From the NCBI RefSeq assembly GCF_028680575.1, contig NZ_JAPCKI010000001.1, positions 677,997 to 741,996 on the forward strand: 64,000 nt of DNA, read 5' to 3'. The notes below the pieces were generated by a model that was not told where the DNA came from, did not search any database, and saw only the letters and a list, made by a program, of their open reading frames with translations. The first letter of the stretch is position 1, and the number at the start of each line of letters is the position of its first letter. This DNA is from Acidovorax benzenivorans. GTDB lineage: Bacteria; Pseudomonadota; Gammaproteobacteria; Burkholderiales; Burkholderiaceae_C. Below are positions 37,289 to 45,935 of the stretch, in pieces. The position numbers and the translations under genes were made by a program.

Positions 37289-38197
37289 ATGATTGACGTC
37301 ACCGTAGAGAACTTTGAAGCCGAGGTGGTTGCCGCCTCGATGAACGTGCCCGTGCTGGTGGACTTCTGGGCGCCCTGGTGTGGCCCCTGCAAGTCGCTGG
37401 GCCCGGTGCTGGAGAAGCTGGAGACGGAGTATGTCGGCCGCTTCAAGCTCGCCAAGATCGACTCCGATCAGGAGCAGCAACTGGCAGGCATGTTCGGCAT
37501 CCGCAGCATCCCCACCTGCGTGCTGCTGATGAACGGCCAGCCTGTGGACGGCTTCATGGGCGCTTTGCCCGAAGGCCAGGTGCGTGCCTTCCTCGACAAG
37601 CACGTGCCCACCGCCGAAGAAATGGTGGCCGAGGCGGAGGAAGAAGAGGCGCAGGAAGCACTGGCCGAGGGCGATACCGGCACCGCACTGGAGAAGCTGC
37701 AACATGCCGTCGTGACCGACCCAGCCAATGACGACGCGCGCTTTGACTACGTCAAGCTGCTGCTGCAGCTGGGGCGCGAGGACGATGCCAAGGTGGCTTT
37801 CGCCCCCGTGATCGCCAAGGCCGCCATGTCACGCAAGCTGGGCGCCCTCAAGACCTGGATGGATGCTCTTGATTTTGTAGCGTCTGGCGCATATGACGCC
37901 TCCGCTGAGGCCGGATTTGAGGCAAAAATTGCCGCGAACAAGCGGGATTTCGACACCCGCTATGCCCGCGCCCGCTGGCTCATCACCCAGCAGCGCTGGA
38001 CCGACGCCATGGACGAGCTGCTCGAAATCCTCATGCGCGACAAGGCGTGGAGCGAAGAGATTGCCCGCAAGACCTACGTCGCCATCCTCGAACTGATCGA
38101 GGCGCCCAAGCCCAAGGTCGCCGAGGGCCAGATCCCGCCCGAAGACCCGGTGGTGGCCACGTACCGCCGACGGCTGTCGAGTGTGGTACTGAGCTGA
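37289..38197 (+). CDS. Thioredoxin/TPR protein (YbbN/CnoX-like)
   Basis: A 302-residue protein. Residues 1-~108 form a thioredoxin domain with an intact WCGPC (Cys31, Cys34), whereas E. coli CnoX has a redox-silent site. An acidic hinge (about 112-130, rich in Glu) leads to TPR-like helices. E. coli CnoX is a chlorine-activated holdase linked to GroEL; a similar chaperone-redox role is plausible. Residues about 193-214 (ALDFVASGAYDASAEAG...) are encoded by an AT-rich dispersed repeat. ATG 37289 is the family start. Ends at a bidirectional terminator. Confidence 0.88.
   Translation: MIDVTVENFEAEVVAASMNVPVLVDFWAPWCGPCKSLGPVLEKLETEYVGRFKLAKIDSDQEQQLAGMFGIRSIPTCVLLMNGQPVDGFMGALPEGQVRAFLDKHVPTAEEMVAEAEEEEAQEALAEGDTGTALEKLQHAVVTDPANDDARFDYVKLLLQLGREDDAKVAFAPVIAKAAMSRKLGALKTWMDALDFVASGAYDASAEAGFEAKIAANKRDFDTRYARARWLITQQRWTDAMDELLEILMRDKAWSEEIARKTYVAILELIEAPKPKVAEGQIPPEDPVVATYRRRLSSVVLS
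37865..37930 (+). repeat. AGCGCT-family repeat, copy inside the thioredoxin/TPR gene
   Basis: TTGATTTTGTAGCG, TCTGGCGC, then CCGCTGAGGCCGGATTT follow the order of the copy at 42821-42876 (TGATAGCTGCTGGCGC ... CGCTGGAGGTCGATTT), with several substitutions. In frame, sense orientation. More diverged than most copies. Confidence 0.55.
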
Positions 38198-38215
38198 AAA
38201 GGCGCATTTCCAAAG

Positions 38216-38241
38216 AAAAAGGCCCATCAAGGGCCTTTTTT
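38216..38241. terminator. Bidirectional terminator between the thioredoxin-like gene and purC
   Basis: AAAAAGGCCC, loop ATCAA, GGGCCTTTTTT: a 5-bp GC stem extended by A-T pairs, with a T run on both strands. It lies 18 bp after the upstream stop and 33 bp after the purC stop on the other strand. Confidence 0.88.
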
Positions 38242-38273
38242 ATATGCGCGCAAACAGCTGACAGCTGTCCGGG

Positions 38274-39194
38274 TCAGCTCGTCAGCCGCTCCAGCGCCTC
38301 GCGGTACTTGGCGGCTGTCTTCTCAATCACCGCCTGGGGCAGGCGGGGCGAAGGCGCTGTCTTGTCCCAGGGCTTGCCGTTGACTTGGGCCTGCTCCAGC
38401 CAGTCACGCACAAACTGCTTGTCGTAGCTGGGAGGGTTCTCGCCCTTGGCCAGGGCTTCGGCATAACCTTCCACCGGCCAGTAGCGGGAGCTGTCGGGCG
38501 TGAGCACCTCATCCATCAGTACCAGCGCGCCATCGGGGGCCAGGCCGAACTCAAATTTGGTGTCGGCAATGATCATGCCCTTGGCCAGGGCGATCTCGGC
38601 GGCGGCCTTGTAAATGGCAATGCTCAGGTTGCGGATGCGGGTGGCCAGGTCCAGACCGATCATTTCTACCGTGCGCTCGAAGGTGATGTTCTCATCGTGC
38701 TCACCCATGGCGGCCTTGGCGGCGGGCGTGTAGATGGGCTCGGGCAGCTTGGCGGCGTTGGTCAGGCCTTCGGGCAGGGGCACGCCACAGACCGAGCGCG
38801 ACTCCTGGTATTCCTTCCAGCCGCTGCCAGCCAGGTAGCCGCGCACCACGGCTTCGACCGGGATGGGCTTGAGGCGCTGCACCAGCATCGAGCGGCCTCG
38901 GATCTGGGGGGCCTCTTCGGGGCTCACCACGCTCTCGGGGGCGTCGCCTGTGAGGTGGTTGGGGCAGATATGCCCAAGCTTGTCGAACCAGAACAGGGCC
39001 ATCTGCGTGAGCAGCTCACCCTTGCCGGGAATGGGCTCGCCCATGATGACGTCGAATGCCGAGAGGCGGTCACTGGCCACCATCAGGATGCGGTCGTCGC
39101 CCACGGCGTAGTTGTCGCGCACCTTGCCGCGTGCCAACAGGGGCAGCGAAGTCAGGGCCGAAGTGTGCAGGGCGGTGGAGCTGGGCTGGGTCAT
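38274..39194 (-). CDS. purC: Phosphoribosylaminoimidazole-succinocarboxamide synthase (SAICAR synthetase)
   Basis: A 306-residue enzyme joining Asp to CAIR with ATP in purine synthesis. [21 protein letters not shown] (split: [27 protein letters not shown]) is the ATP-binding start, followed by [17 protein letters not shown] and [15 protein letters not shown] [11 protein letters not shown]. It is longer than E. coli PurC (237), as is usual for the betaproteobacterial/eukaryote-like type. Separated from purEK by the thioredoxin-like gene on the opposite strand; in Burkholderia these pur genes are contiguous. Confidence 0.97.
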   Translation of the reverse strand: MTQPSSTALHTSALTSLPLLARGKVRDNYAVGDDRILMVASDRLSAFDVIMGEPIPGKGELLTQMALFWFDKLGHICPNHLTGDAPESVVSPEEAPQIRGRSMLVQRLKPIPVEAVVRGYLAGSGWKEYQESRSVCGVPLPEGLTNAAKLPEPIYTPAAKAAMGEHDENITFERTVEMIGLDLATRIRNLSIAIYKAAAEIALAKGMIIADTKFEFGLAPDGALVLMDEVLTPDSSRYWPVEGYAEALAKGENPPSYDKQFVRDWLEQAQVNGKPWDKTAPSPRLPQAVIEKTAAKYREALERLTS

Positions 39195-39355
39195 GGTGTC
39201 GGTGTGGGCGGTGGGTATCCGCTGCGGGCAGTCCGAAGAACGTAGGGGGAGGGGGTGCGACAGGTGAGGCCTGGGCGCAACCCTCGGATTTTACGCGCCG
39301 GTCTGGAGCGCGTCGGTTTCCCAAGGGAATGCGGCGGCAGGGGGGCGCGCCGGGT

Positions 39356-40642
39356 ATGCATGCGGCACACTGGGCGGCCCTGAACCTGCCTGGGCCTTCA
39401 CGGCCGTCTGCTGTGTCTTCTCCTAACCCTGAGATTTCTCCCCGCCGCGAGCTGTGGCTGCTGCTGACGCTGGCAGGCATCCAGTTCACCCACATCCTCG
39501 ACTTCATGATCATGATGCCGCTGGGGCCGCAGCTCACGCAGCTGTTTGCGATCAGCGACGCGCAGTTTGGCTTGCTGGTGTCGGCCTATACGTTGTCGGC
39601 CGGGGCGTCAGGCCTGCTGGCTTCGACTTACATCGACCGCTTAGGGCGCAAGCGGCTGCTGTTGGTGCTCTATGGCCTGTTCGGACTGGCGACGCTGGCC
39701 TGCGGCCTTGCGCCCACCTACGGCACGCTGATGGTGGCGCGCATTCTCGCGGGGACTTTTGGTGGCGTGCTGTCTGCCCTGTCGCAGACCATCGTGGCGG
39801 ACGTGGTGCCCTTTGAGCGGCGCGGCCGTGCCATGGGCATTGTGATGACGTCGTTCTCTGTGTCCACGGTGGCGGGTGTGCCCCTGGGCCTGATCCTGGC
39901 AGCGTATGGAGGCTGGAATCTGCCGTTCATTGCGATTGCTGCGATGGTGGGTGTGCTGGCTGTGCTGGCTGCGCGCACGATGCCCGCCATGACGGGTCAT
40001 GTTCAGGCTGCCAATGGTCGGTCTGTGTTGGGCGGCATCAAGCAGGTGCTGGCCGACGGCAATCACCGCTGGGCGTTTTTGTTCTCGGCGTTGCTGATGT
40101 TTACGGGTTTTACCGTGATCCCCTACATCACCATCTACATGCAGACCAATGCTGGCGTGCGGGCCGATCAGGTGCCGTTGGTGTACCTGTGTGGCGGGGT
40201 GGTGACCTTGTTCACGGCGCGACTGTTCGGGCGCATGACCGACCGGAATGGCAAGGTGCTCACTTTTCGGTGGCTGGCTCTCGCGGGGCTTCCCTGCATC
40301 CTGGGCATCACCCTTGTGCAGGGGTTGCCGCTGTGGGGCGTTTTGGTGGTGTCCACGCTGATGTTCACCTTTGTCAGTGGCCGCATGATCCCGGGCATGG
40401 CCATCATTGCCTCGGCGGCGCATGCGCCTTTGCGGGGGACCTTCATGACCTTGAATGCCTCCGTGCAATCGGCTGCGATGGGGGTGGCGTCTTTTGTGGG
40501 CGGGGTCTTGATCAGCCGCGATGCGCAGGGGCTGGTACAGAACTACTGGGTGGCTGCACTGGTGGGGATCAGCGCCAGCGCGCTGTCAATGTTGGTGGCG
40601 GGGCGCCTGCAGCTGCACGGTGCGACGCCGTCTGCCCGATGA
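39356..40642 (+). CDS. MFS transporter
   Basis: A roughly 428-residue major-facilitator protein with twelve predicted helices. The loop 2-3 signature DRLGRKRLLL and the helix 4-5 region FGGVLSALSQTIVADVVPFERRGRAMG (here FGGVLSALSQTIV and PFERRGRAMG) are typical of the sugar-efflux/AraJ-like group. Substrate unknown. The start is uncertain: ATG 39356 gives a 30-residue polar N-terminus, and GTG 39413 would start nearer the first helix; neither has a strong ribosome site. Divergent from purC. In related genomes as I recall them, rpoN often precedes hpf; here this transporter holds that place. Confidence 0.87.
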   Translation: MHAAHWAALNLPGPSRPSAVSSPNPEISPRRELWLLLTLAGIQFTHILDFMIMMPLGPQLTQLFAISDAQFGLLVSAYTLSAGASGLLASTYIDRLGRKRLLLVLYGLFGLATLACGLAPTYGTLMVARILAGTFGGVLSALSQTIVADVVPFERRGRAMGIVMTSFSVSTVAGVPLGLILAAYGGWNLPFIAIAAMVGVLAVLAARTMPAMTGHVQAANGRSVLGGIKQVLADGNHRWAFLFSALLMFTGFTVIPYITIYMQTNAGVRADQVPLVYLCGGVVTLFTARLFGRMTDRNGKVLTFRWLALAGLPCILGITLVQGLPLWGVLVVSTLMFTFVSGRMIPGMAIIASAAHAPLRGTFMTLNASVQSAAMGVASFVGGVLISRDAQGLVQNYWVAALVGISASALSMLVAGRLQLHGATPSAR

Positions 40643-40886
40643 AGTTTGCCCTGGGGCTGTGCCGGCAAGCTGGCGCTCTCTGAGCCAACCCATTGTGCGC
40701 GCTTTTCGGGCGCTTGGCACCTTGCCGGGCATAACCCAGCGGCCTGCGGCGGTATGGGATTGCATTTCGGGGAGGGCGGGGGCATAGTGAACCCACGACG
40801 TCAACAACAGATGCATCCAAGTCCGCCGAGCCGCTCCTCTGATCCAGGACGGCGTTTTTCCACCGAGAGCCACAGGAGACTTATTT

Positions 40887-41222
40887 ATGAACTTGACGAT
40901 CAGCGGTCACCACCTCGAAGTTACTCCCGCCTTGCGCAGCTACGTCACCACCAAGCTGGATCGGATCACCCGCCATTTTGACCAAGTTGTCGATGTCAAG
41001 GTACTGCTGACGGTAGAGAAGCAAAAGGAAAAGGAAAAGAGACAGCGAGCGGAATGCAACATCCACGTCAAGGGCAGCGACCTGTTTGCCGAAAGCTCCC
41101 ACGCCGACCTGTATGCAGCCGTGGACGAGCTGGTCGATAAGATGGACCGCCAGGTGGTGCGCCACAAGGACCGTTTGCAAGACCACCACCACGAAGCCGT
41201 CAAGCGCGAACTGCACGCTTGA
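40887..41222 (+). CDS. hpf: Ribosome hibernation-promoting factor
   Basis: A 111-residue short HPF that binds the 30S decoding centre and promotes 100S dimer formation in stationary phase. [20 protein letters not shown] and the beta-strand with [35 protein letters not shown] (in parts: [29 protein letters not shown]) are family hallmarks. The last residues form a Lys/His-rich tail. AGGAGA lies before the ATG. A terminator after the gene separates it from ptsN, though the pair is usually adjacent to hprK in Burkholderiales. Confidence 0.95.
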   Translation: MNLTISGHHLEVTPALRSYVTTKLDRITRHFDQVVDVKVLLTVEKQKEKEKRQRAECNIHVKGSDLFAESSHADLYAAVDELVDKMDRQVVRHKDRLQDHHHEAVKRELHA

Positions 41223-41250
41223 TGCGCCAGCCCTGAGCCTGGCACAGCAG

Positions 41251-41274
41251 CCGCCCCTCTTGGGCGGTTTTTTT
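41251..41274 (+). terminator. Rho-independent terminator after hpf
   Basis: CCGCCC (41251-41256), loop of 5, GGGCGG (41262-41267), then seven T. Lies 28 bp after the hpf stop, so ptsN needs its own promoter or readthrough; CATAAT at about 41316 is a possible -10. Confidence 0.88.
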
Positions 41275-41335
41275 GTTGCCTGGCGTGCCGCGCTCAGGGT
41301 TTTCGCCAATATGTGCATAATTGTTACCCTTGACC

Positions 41336-41803
41336 ATGAACCGACTCGCCTCCATCCTGCCCTCCGCTCAAGTGCTTGTGAGCGTGGACGCCACCAGCAA
41401 GAAGCGTGCTTTTGAAGAAGCGGGTCTGCTGTTCGAGAGCCAACACGGACTCTCCCGGGCGCTGATCACCGACAGCCTGTTTGCCCGCGAACGCCTGGGC
41501 TCCACGGGGTTGGGTCATGGTGTGGCCATTCCCCACGGGCGCATCAAGGGCCTCAAGGCGCCGATGGCGGCTGTGTTCCAGCTGCTCAACCCCATCGGGT
41601 TCGATGCGCCGGACGAGTTGCCGGTGGGCCTGCTGATCTTTTTGCTGGTGCCTGAGGCGGCCACGCAAAAGCACCTGGAAATCCTCTCCGAGATTGCCGA
41701 GTTGCTCAGCGATTCGGCCTTGCGTGAAAAGCTCAAGGCCTGTACCGATGCAGCCGAACTGCACGGCATGATCGCAGGCTGGCAGTCCACCCAAGCGGCC
41801 TGA
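41336..41803 (+). CDS. ptsN: Nitrogen-PTS enzyme IIA (PtsN)
   Basis: A 155-residue EIIANtr. The phosphorylated His67 is in GHGVAIPHGRIKGL; the RERLGSTGLG start of the active-site block and LLIFLLVPEAATQKHLEILSEIAEL are typical. It receives phosphate from the nitrogen phosphotransferase chain and regulates K and nitrogen functions (in E. coli it acts on TrkA and KdpD, which is notable as trkA lies in this window). The ORF's earlier start at 41321 lacks the family N-terminus. HprK follows 53 bp on. Confidence 0.95.
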   Translation: MNRLASILPSAQVLVSVDATSKKRAFEEAGLLFESQHGLSRALITDSLFARERLGSTGLGHGVAIPHGRIKGLKAPMAAVFQLLNPIGFDAPDELPVGLLIFLLVPEAATQKHLEILSEIAELLSDSALREKLKACTDAAELHGMIAGWQSTQAA

Positions 41804-41856
41804 GCAATCTCCTCCTCCCCCCGCCGTTCGCGCTGCGCACTCCTGACTGACCTGCC

Positions 41857-42813
41857 GTGAAGCCCAATGTTGTCAGTGCCGATGTCCTTTTCGAGGAATT
41901 CCGCGGCCCCCTGAAGTGGGAATGGGTGGCGGGCCTTGGTGCCTCCGAGCGCCGTTTTGATGAAGTGGCCGTGCGCTCCGCGCGGTCCGGGGCCGATCTG
42001 GTTGGCTACCTCAACTACATCCACCCTTACAGGGTTCAGATTCTGGGTGAGCGCGAAATTGCCTACCTGAGCAACGCGTCCCCCGACGATTGCAAGCGCC
42101 GTATTGCCCGCATCGTGACGCTGGAGCCCCCAGTGCTGGTGCTGGCCGACAACCAGACCGCGCCCGATGCGCTGGTGTCGATGTGCGAACGTGCGCAGAT
42201 TCCGATGTTCTCCACGCACGAGTCGTCGGCGTTTGTTATCGACGTGCTGCGCGCCTACCTGTCCAAGCACTTCGCTGATCGCACCACCATGCACGGCGTG
42301 TTCATGGATATCTTGGGCCTGGGCGTGATGATCACCGGCGAATCAGGCTTGGGCAAAAGCGAGCTGGGCCTGGAGCTGATCTCGCGCGGCAACGGCCTGG
42401 TGGCTGACGATGCGGTGGATTTGTTCCGCATCAACCAGACCACCATCGAAGGCAAGTGCCCCGAGCTGCTGCAGAACCTGCTGGAAGTGCGCGGCATTGG
42501 TCTGCTCGACATCCGCGCCATCTTTGGCGAGACGGCCGTGCGCCGCAAGATGCGCCTCAAGCTCATCGTGCACCTGGTGCGCAAAGAGACTCTGGAGCGC
42601 GACTACGAGCGCCTGCCCTACGAGCCGCTCACCCAGGACGTGCTGGGTGTGCCCGTGCTCAAGGTCGTGATCCAGGTGGTGGCCGGCCGCAACATCGCCG
42701 TGCTGGTCGAGGCTGCCGTGCGCAACACCATCCTGCAGTTGCGCGGCATCGACACCTACCAGGAGTTCGTCGAACGCCATCGCCGCGCAATGGAACGCGA
42801 CACGGGTGGCTAG
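41857..42813 (+). CDS. hprK: HPr kinase/phosphorylase
   Basis: A 318-residue bifunctional kinase/phosphorylase acting on a Ser of HPr, controlled by metabolites. The P-loop [15 protein letters not shown], the following DDAVDLFRI and the capping loop [11 protein letters not shown] identify the catalytic domain. The N-terminal ~130 residues are the regulatory domain. Start is GTG 41857. Followed at once by an AT-rich and a GC-rich repeat rather than by rapZ, which is its neighbour in many betaproteobacteria. Confidence 0.95.
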   Translation: MKPNVVSADVLFEEFRGPLKWEWVAGLGASERRFDEVAVRSARSGADLVGYLNYIHPYRVQILGEREIAYLSNASPDDCKRRIARIVTLEPPVLVLADNQTAPDALVSMCERAQIPMFSTHESSAFVIDVLRAYLSKHFADRTTMHGVFMDILGLGVMITGESGLGKSELGLELISRGNGLVADDAVDLFRINQTTIEGKCPELLQNLLEVRGIGLLDIRAIFGETAVRRKMRLKLIVHLVRKETLERDYERLPYEPLTQDVLGVPVLKVVIQVVAGRNIAVLVEAAVRNTILQLRGIDTYQEFVERHRRAMERDTGG

Positions 42814-42820
42814 TCTGCTC

Positions 42821-42876
42821 TGTATTTGATAGCTGCTGGCGCTTGATGCGCAAGCGCTGGAGGTCGATTTCCCCCC
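42821..42876 (+). repeat. AGCGCT-family repeat after hprK (reference copy)
   Basis: A non-coding copy starting 7 bp after the hprK stop: TATTTGATAGCTGCTGGC, then GCGCTTG/CAAGCGC (42839-42845 and 42851-42857, a perfect 7-bp stem with a 5-base loop), then TGGAGGTCGATTTCC. Used here as the comparison copy for the family because it is not under coding constraint. Confidence 0.85.
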
Positions 42877-42913
42877 CTAAGCCGTTGAAGTCGGCGCGAT
42901 CAAGGAACAATGC

Positions 42914-42985
42914 ACCCGTGGAACCGGCTTTACCGGGCCACCAGGTGCGACCCCCTTGGGGGAAGGCGCACAGCGCCTCAGGGGG
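42914..42985 (+). repeat. GC-rich dispersed palindromic repeat at the fur 3' end
   Basis: CGTGGAACCGGCTTTACCGG, then CCCCCTTGGGGG, then AAGGCGCACAGCGCCT and CAGGGGGTTA. Same block order as 23520-23598. It ends at the fur stop codon (TAA on the minus strand, 42986-42988) and follows an AGCGCT-family copy by 38 bp, the same pairing seen at 23395-23598. Confidence 0.82.
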
Positions 42986-43405
42986 TTAGCCCTTCTTCGC
43001 GCAGCCGGCGCACTGCCCGTAGAGGGCCATCGTGTGGTCCTGCACCAGCCAGCCTTTGGCCTTGGCCACGGCATGCTGCCTCTTTTCGATCTCGGGGTCA
43101 TAGAACTCTTCCACCTTGCCGCACGAGGTGCAGATGAAGTGGTCGTGGTGCTGCCCCTCGTTGAGCTCGTACACCGCCTTGCCGCTCTCGAAGTTGCTGC
43201 GGATCAGGATGCCGGCCTGCTCAAACTGCGTGAGCACCCGATATACAGTGGCCAGGCCGATGTCCGAGCGCTCCTCCAGCAGCACGCGGAACACGTCTTC
43301 CGCCGTCATGTGGCGCTGCGCACCCTTCTGGAAAATCTCCAGAATCTTCAGGCGGGGCAGCGTGGCTTTGAGTCCCGTGCTTTTGAGTTCGTCGATATTG
43401 GTCAT
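42986..43405 (-). CDS. fur: Ferric uptake regulator Fur
   Basis: A 139-residue metal-dependent repressor. The N-terminal winged helix ([15 protein letters not shown] ... [18 protein letters not shown]) is standard. The metal sites include [16 protein letters not shown] with Cys92 and Cys95, and a second CxxC with Cys132 and Cys135 near the C-terminus. Length is that of classic Fur (about 148) rather than Zur or PerR. It is divergent from bamE, an arrangement conserved across betaproteobacteria and Pseudomonas. Its 3' end lies in a GC-rich repeat. Confidence 0.96.
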   Translation of the reverse strand: MTNIDELKSTGLKATLPRLKILEIFQKGAQRHMTAEDVFRVLLEERSDIGLATVYRVLTQFEQAGILIRSNFESGKAVYELNEGQHHDHFICTSCGKVEEFYDPEIEKRQHAVAKAKGWLVQDHTMALYGQCAGCAKKG

Positions 43406-43494
43406 GGCTGGCTCTTTCGGGGGCGGGCAACAGCCTCCGGGGCTGGAGGGGCTGCCGCTACAATGGGACGATCATATCCTTTGGCCTTTTACCC

Positions 43495-44058
43495 ATGCCC
43501 GTCCAAGCCCGTTACAGCGCCCGTCTGGGCCTGGTTGTGTTGATCGGTGCCAGCATGGCCGCCCTGACCGGTTGCGGCAGTCTGGATGGTGCCAGCAGCC
43601 GCATCGCCAGCATCGTCAAGCCCTACCGGGTGGACGTGGTGCAGGGCAACTTCGTGTCCCGCGAGCAGGTCGAAGCCCTGCAGCCTGGCATGAGCCGCCA
43701 GCAGGTGCGGGAGATTCTCGGGACGCCCCTGGTCACCAGCCTGTTCCATGCGGACCGCTGGGAGTACGTGTTCACGCTCAAACGCCCTGGCGAAGAGATC
43801 CAGACCCGCAAGCTGACCGTGTTCTTCAAAGGCGATGGCCTGGAACGCTCCGAAGGCGATGAAATGCCGACCGAAACCGAATTCGTCGCCACGCTGGGTG
43901 GGCGCGACGGTGCCAAGGGCAAGGCGCCGGTGCTCGATGCCACGCCGGAGCAACTGGCCAAATACCCGGTCAAGGAACGCACCGCACCGGCCGCCGCAGC
44001 AACGCCTGCGCTGCCTGCCACCACCAGTTACCCGCCGCTCGAAGCGCCTGCGCGCTGA
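43495..44058 (+). CDS. bamE: Outer membrane assembly lipoprotein BamE (OmlA)
   Basis: A 187-residue lipoprotein of the beta-barrel assembly machine in the outer membrane. Signal MAALTGC places the lipid on Cys27. The SmpA/OmlA domain follows: YRVDVVQGNFVSREQVEALQPGMSR (parts: YRVDVVQGNFVS; LQPGMSRQQVREILGTP), then the WEYVFTLKRPG strand. The C-terminal ~50 residues are an Ala/Pro-rich extension absent from the 113-residue E. coli BamE. A TACAAT at 43459-43464 could be the -10. dapB follows 63 bp on. Confidence 0.94.
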   Translation: MPVQARYSARLGLVVLIGASMAALTGCGSLDGASSRIASIVKPYRVDVVQGNFVSREQVEALQPGMSRQQVREILGTPLVTSLFHADRWEYVFTLKRPGEEIQTRKLTVFFKGDGLERSEGDEMPTETEFVATLGGRDGAKGKAPVLDATPEQLAKYPVKERTAPAAAATPALPATTSYPPLEAPAR

Positions 44059-44121
44059 CCCCTGCGGCTTGGCCGCGCGCCTGGTGCGTTCGCGGCCCTT
44101 TCATTGAACAGGATATTTTTC

Positions 44122-44961
44122 ATGACCGCGACTTCTTCGCCAGCGGCCCCCGCTGCATCCCCTCTTCGTGTGGCCGTTGCTGGTGCTTCGGGCCGCATGG
44201 GGCGCATGCTGATAGAGGCCATTCGCGCCAGTGACGACTGCGTACTGGCCGGTGCACTGGACGTAGCCGCCAGCCCTGCCATCGGCTCTGACGCCACCGC
44301 CTTTCTGGGCTACGCCAGCGGCGTGGCCATCACGGCCGACGTGGCGGGCGGCCTGAAGAACGCCGAGGTGCTCATTGACTTCACCCGTCCCGAAGGCACG
44401 CTGGCCCACCTGGCCGTATGCAGCCAGCTCGGCGTGAAGGCCGTCATTGGCACCACCGGCTTCACCGATGTGCAAAAAGCCGAACTCGACGCCTACGCAC
44501 AGCGCACCGCCATCATGTTCTCGCCCAACATGAGCGTGGGTGTAAACGTCACGCTCAAGCTGCTGCAAATGGCCGCCAAGGCCATGGCCACGGGGTACGA
44601 CATCGAGATCATCGAAGCCCACCACCGCCACAAGGTCGATGCGCCCTCGGGCACTGCGCTCAAGATGGGTGAGGTGATTGCCGAGGCCCTGGGCCGTGAC
44701 CTCAAGGACTGCGCCGTGTACGCCCGTGAAGGTGTCACCGGCGAGCGTGATCCCTCCAGCATCGGTTTTGCTGCCATCCGTGGTGGCGACATCGTGGGCG
44801 ACCACACCGTGCTGTTTGCGGGCATTGGCGAGCGCATCGAGGTCACGCACAAGTCCTCCAGCCGGGCCACGTATGCGCAGGGTGCCTTGCGTGCCGTGCG
44901 TTTCCTGGCGGCCCACAAGACTGGCATGTTCGACATGTTCGACGTGCTGGGCTTGAAGTGA
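44122..44961 (+). CDS. dapB: 4-hydroxy-tetrahydrodipicolinate reductase
   Basis: A 279-residue NAD(P)H enzyme of the diaminopimelate/lysine pathway. The Rossmann loop [14 protein letters not shown], the [13 protein letters not shown] block, and the catalytic/substrate motif [16 protein letters not shown] are complete. The N-terminus has about 13 extra Ala/Pro/Ser residues. ATG 44122 has AGGA nine bases upstream; an in-frame TTG at 44104 is unlikely. A GC-rich repeat begins five bases after the stop. Confidence 0.96.
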   Translation: MTATSSPAAPAASPLRVAVAGASGRMGRMLIEAIRASDDCVLAGALDVAASPAIGSDATAFLGYASGVAITADVAGGLKNAEVLIDFTRPEGTLAHLAVCSQLGVKAVIGTTGFTDVQKAELDAYAQRTAIMFSPNMSVGVNVTLKLLQMAAKAMATGYDIEIIEAHHRHKVDAPSGTALKMGEVIAEALGRDLKDCAVYAREGVTGERDPSSIGFAAIRGGDIVGDHTVLFAGIGERIEVTHKSSSRATYAQGALRAVRFLAAHKTGMFDMFDVLGLK

Positions 44962-44965
44962 GGCA

Positions 44966-45110
44966 ACCCCCTGTGGCGCTTTGCGCCTTCCCCCTTCTCT
45001 CGAATTGCTGCGCTATTCGGGATGGGGGACACCGCCAGCGCGGCGGGGCGGCCTTTGCGCGGCGGTCGCTGGCATGGGCCGCATGCGGTTTACCCTCTCT
45101 GGGCGACGCA
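44966..45110 (-). repeat. GC-rich dispersed repeat after dapB
   Basis: CCCCCTGTGGCGCTTTGCGC, CTTCCCCC, CTCTCGAATTGCTGCGC, ATGGGGGACACCGCCAGCGC and GCGGCCTTTGCGCGGC. The same blocks in the same order occur after trkA (56231-56360). Read on the other strand, its first 30 bases match the core of the copies at 23520 and 42914 (GGGGGAAGGCGC ... CAGGGGG). It starts 5 bp after the dapB stop. Confidence 0.82.
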
Positions 45111-45143
45111 GGGTGCCCTGACCACTTGAGAAGGGGTTGATGT

Positions 45144-45935
45144 ATGGACGCCCTCCACTGGTGGCGCCAGGGCGATGCCGTCACGCAAAGTGCAGCCCTG
45201 GTCTTGCTGACCATGTCGGTGGCGAGCTGGGTGGTCATGGTGTGGAAGCTGCGGCTCATGCGGCGCGCCAGTGTCGATGTGGCCCGCTGCACGGCCGCTT
45301 TCTGGCAGGCGCCCTCGCTGGCCCTGGCGCAGCAGCGTTTGCAGTCTTTTGACAGCGATGCGCTAGTGCTTCCTTTGGTGGTTGCTGCAAATTCAATAGC
45401 AAATCACGAAGGCGACGTGGCCCAGCCAACGCTGGCTACGGCGGGTAGCCTGTCGCAGCGGCTCACGCGGGTGCTGCGCGACGCCCTGCACGACGTGCTG
45501 GGGCGCTTGCAGTTTGGCCAGGTGTTGCTGGCCACGGTGGGCTCCACAGCGCCGTTTGTGGGGCTGCTGGGCACGGTGTGGGGCATCTACCATGCGCTTA
45601 CCGCCATGGCTGGCGCGGGGCAGATCACCATTGACCGTGTCTCCGGCCCCGTGGGTGAGGCCCTGGTCATGACGGCTGCCGGGTTGGCCGTGGCGATCCC
45701 TGCCGTGCTGGCCTACAACGTGTTTGGCCGCCTGATCGGCCGCATCGAGGCCGACCTGGAAGGGTTTGCGCGTGATCTGCGCGAGCTGGTCATCGACACG
45801 GCGCCCGTCCAGAGTTTGGCGGGCACCGCAGAAGGCCTGAGCAATGCGAGCCGACCCGCTGCCGGGCCGCCCCAAGGCGGGTCAGCCCCCTTGGGAGGCA
45901 GCGAACCACGCGCAGCGGGGAGCGTGGGGGCATGA
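45144..45935 (+). CDS. exbB: ExbB/TolQ-family proton channel subunit
   Basis: A 263-residue inner-membrane motor protein of the MotA/TolQ/ExbB family, which with ExbD powers TonB-dependent uptake or the Tol system. One N-terminal helix (about 18-36) and two helices in the conserved part are seen: LLATVGSTAPFVGLLGTVWGIY and ALVMTAAGLAVAIPAVLAYN. Two repeat-derived segments stand out. Residues 72-89 (DSDALVLPLVVAANSIAN) come from an AT-rich element, and the Ala/Gly/Pro tail (about 234-263) from a GC-rich element. AAGGGG lies 7 bases before the ATG. Stop overlaps the exbD start. tonB is not seen; TolQ identity is possible. Confidence 0.9.
   Translation: MDALHWWRQGDAVTQSAALVLLTMSVASWVVMVWKLRLMRRASVDVARCTAAFWQAPSLALAQQRLQSFDSDALVLPLVVAANSIANHEGDVAQPTLATAGSLSQRLTRVLRDALHDVLGRLQFGQVLLATVGSTAPFVGLLGTVWGIYHALTAMAGAGQITIDRVSGPVGEALVMTAAGLAVAIPAVLAYNVFGRLIGRIEADLEGFARDLRELVIDTAPVQSLAGTAEGLSNASRPAAGPPQGGSAPLGGSEPRAAGSVGA
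45358..45408 (-). repeat. AGCGCT-family repeat, copy inside exbB
   Basis: GCGCTAGTGCTTCC ... GTTGCTGCAA ... TTCAATAGC is, on the minus strand, GCTATTGAA ... GCAGC ... CACTAGCGC, sharing CACTAGCGC with the copies at 23395, 35899, 54729 and 61515. Translated in frame, antisense to exbB. A partial or diverged copy. Confidence 0.55.
45852..45931 (+). repeat. GC-rich repeat forming the exbB tail and exbD start region
   Basis: GCCGGGCCGCCCCAAGGCGG, then CAGCCCCCTTGGGAGGC, then GCGCAGCGGGGAGCGTGGGGG and ATG of exbD. It has the CCCCCTTGGG ... GGGGG plan of the other GC-rich copies, but here it is translated as a low-complexity Ser/Ala/Gly/Pro tail. The GGGGG next to the exbD ATG may serve as its ribosome site. 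Confidence 0.6.
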
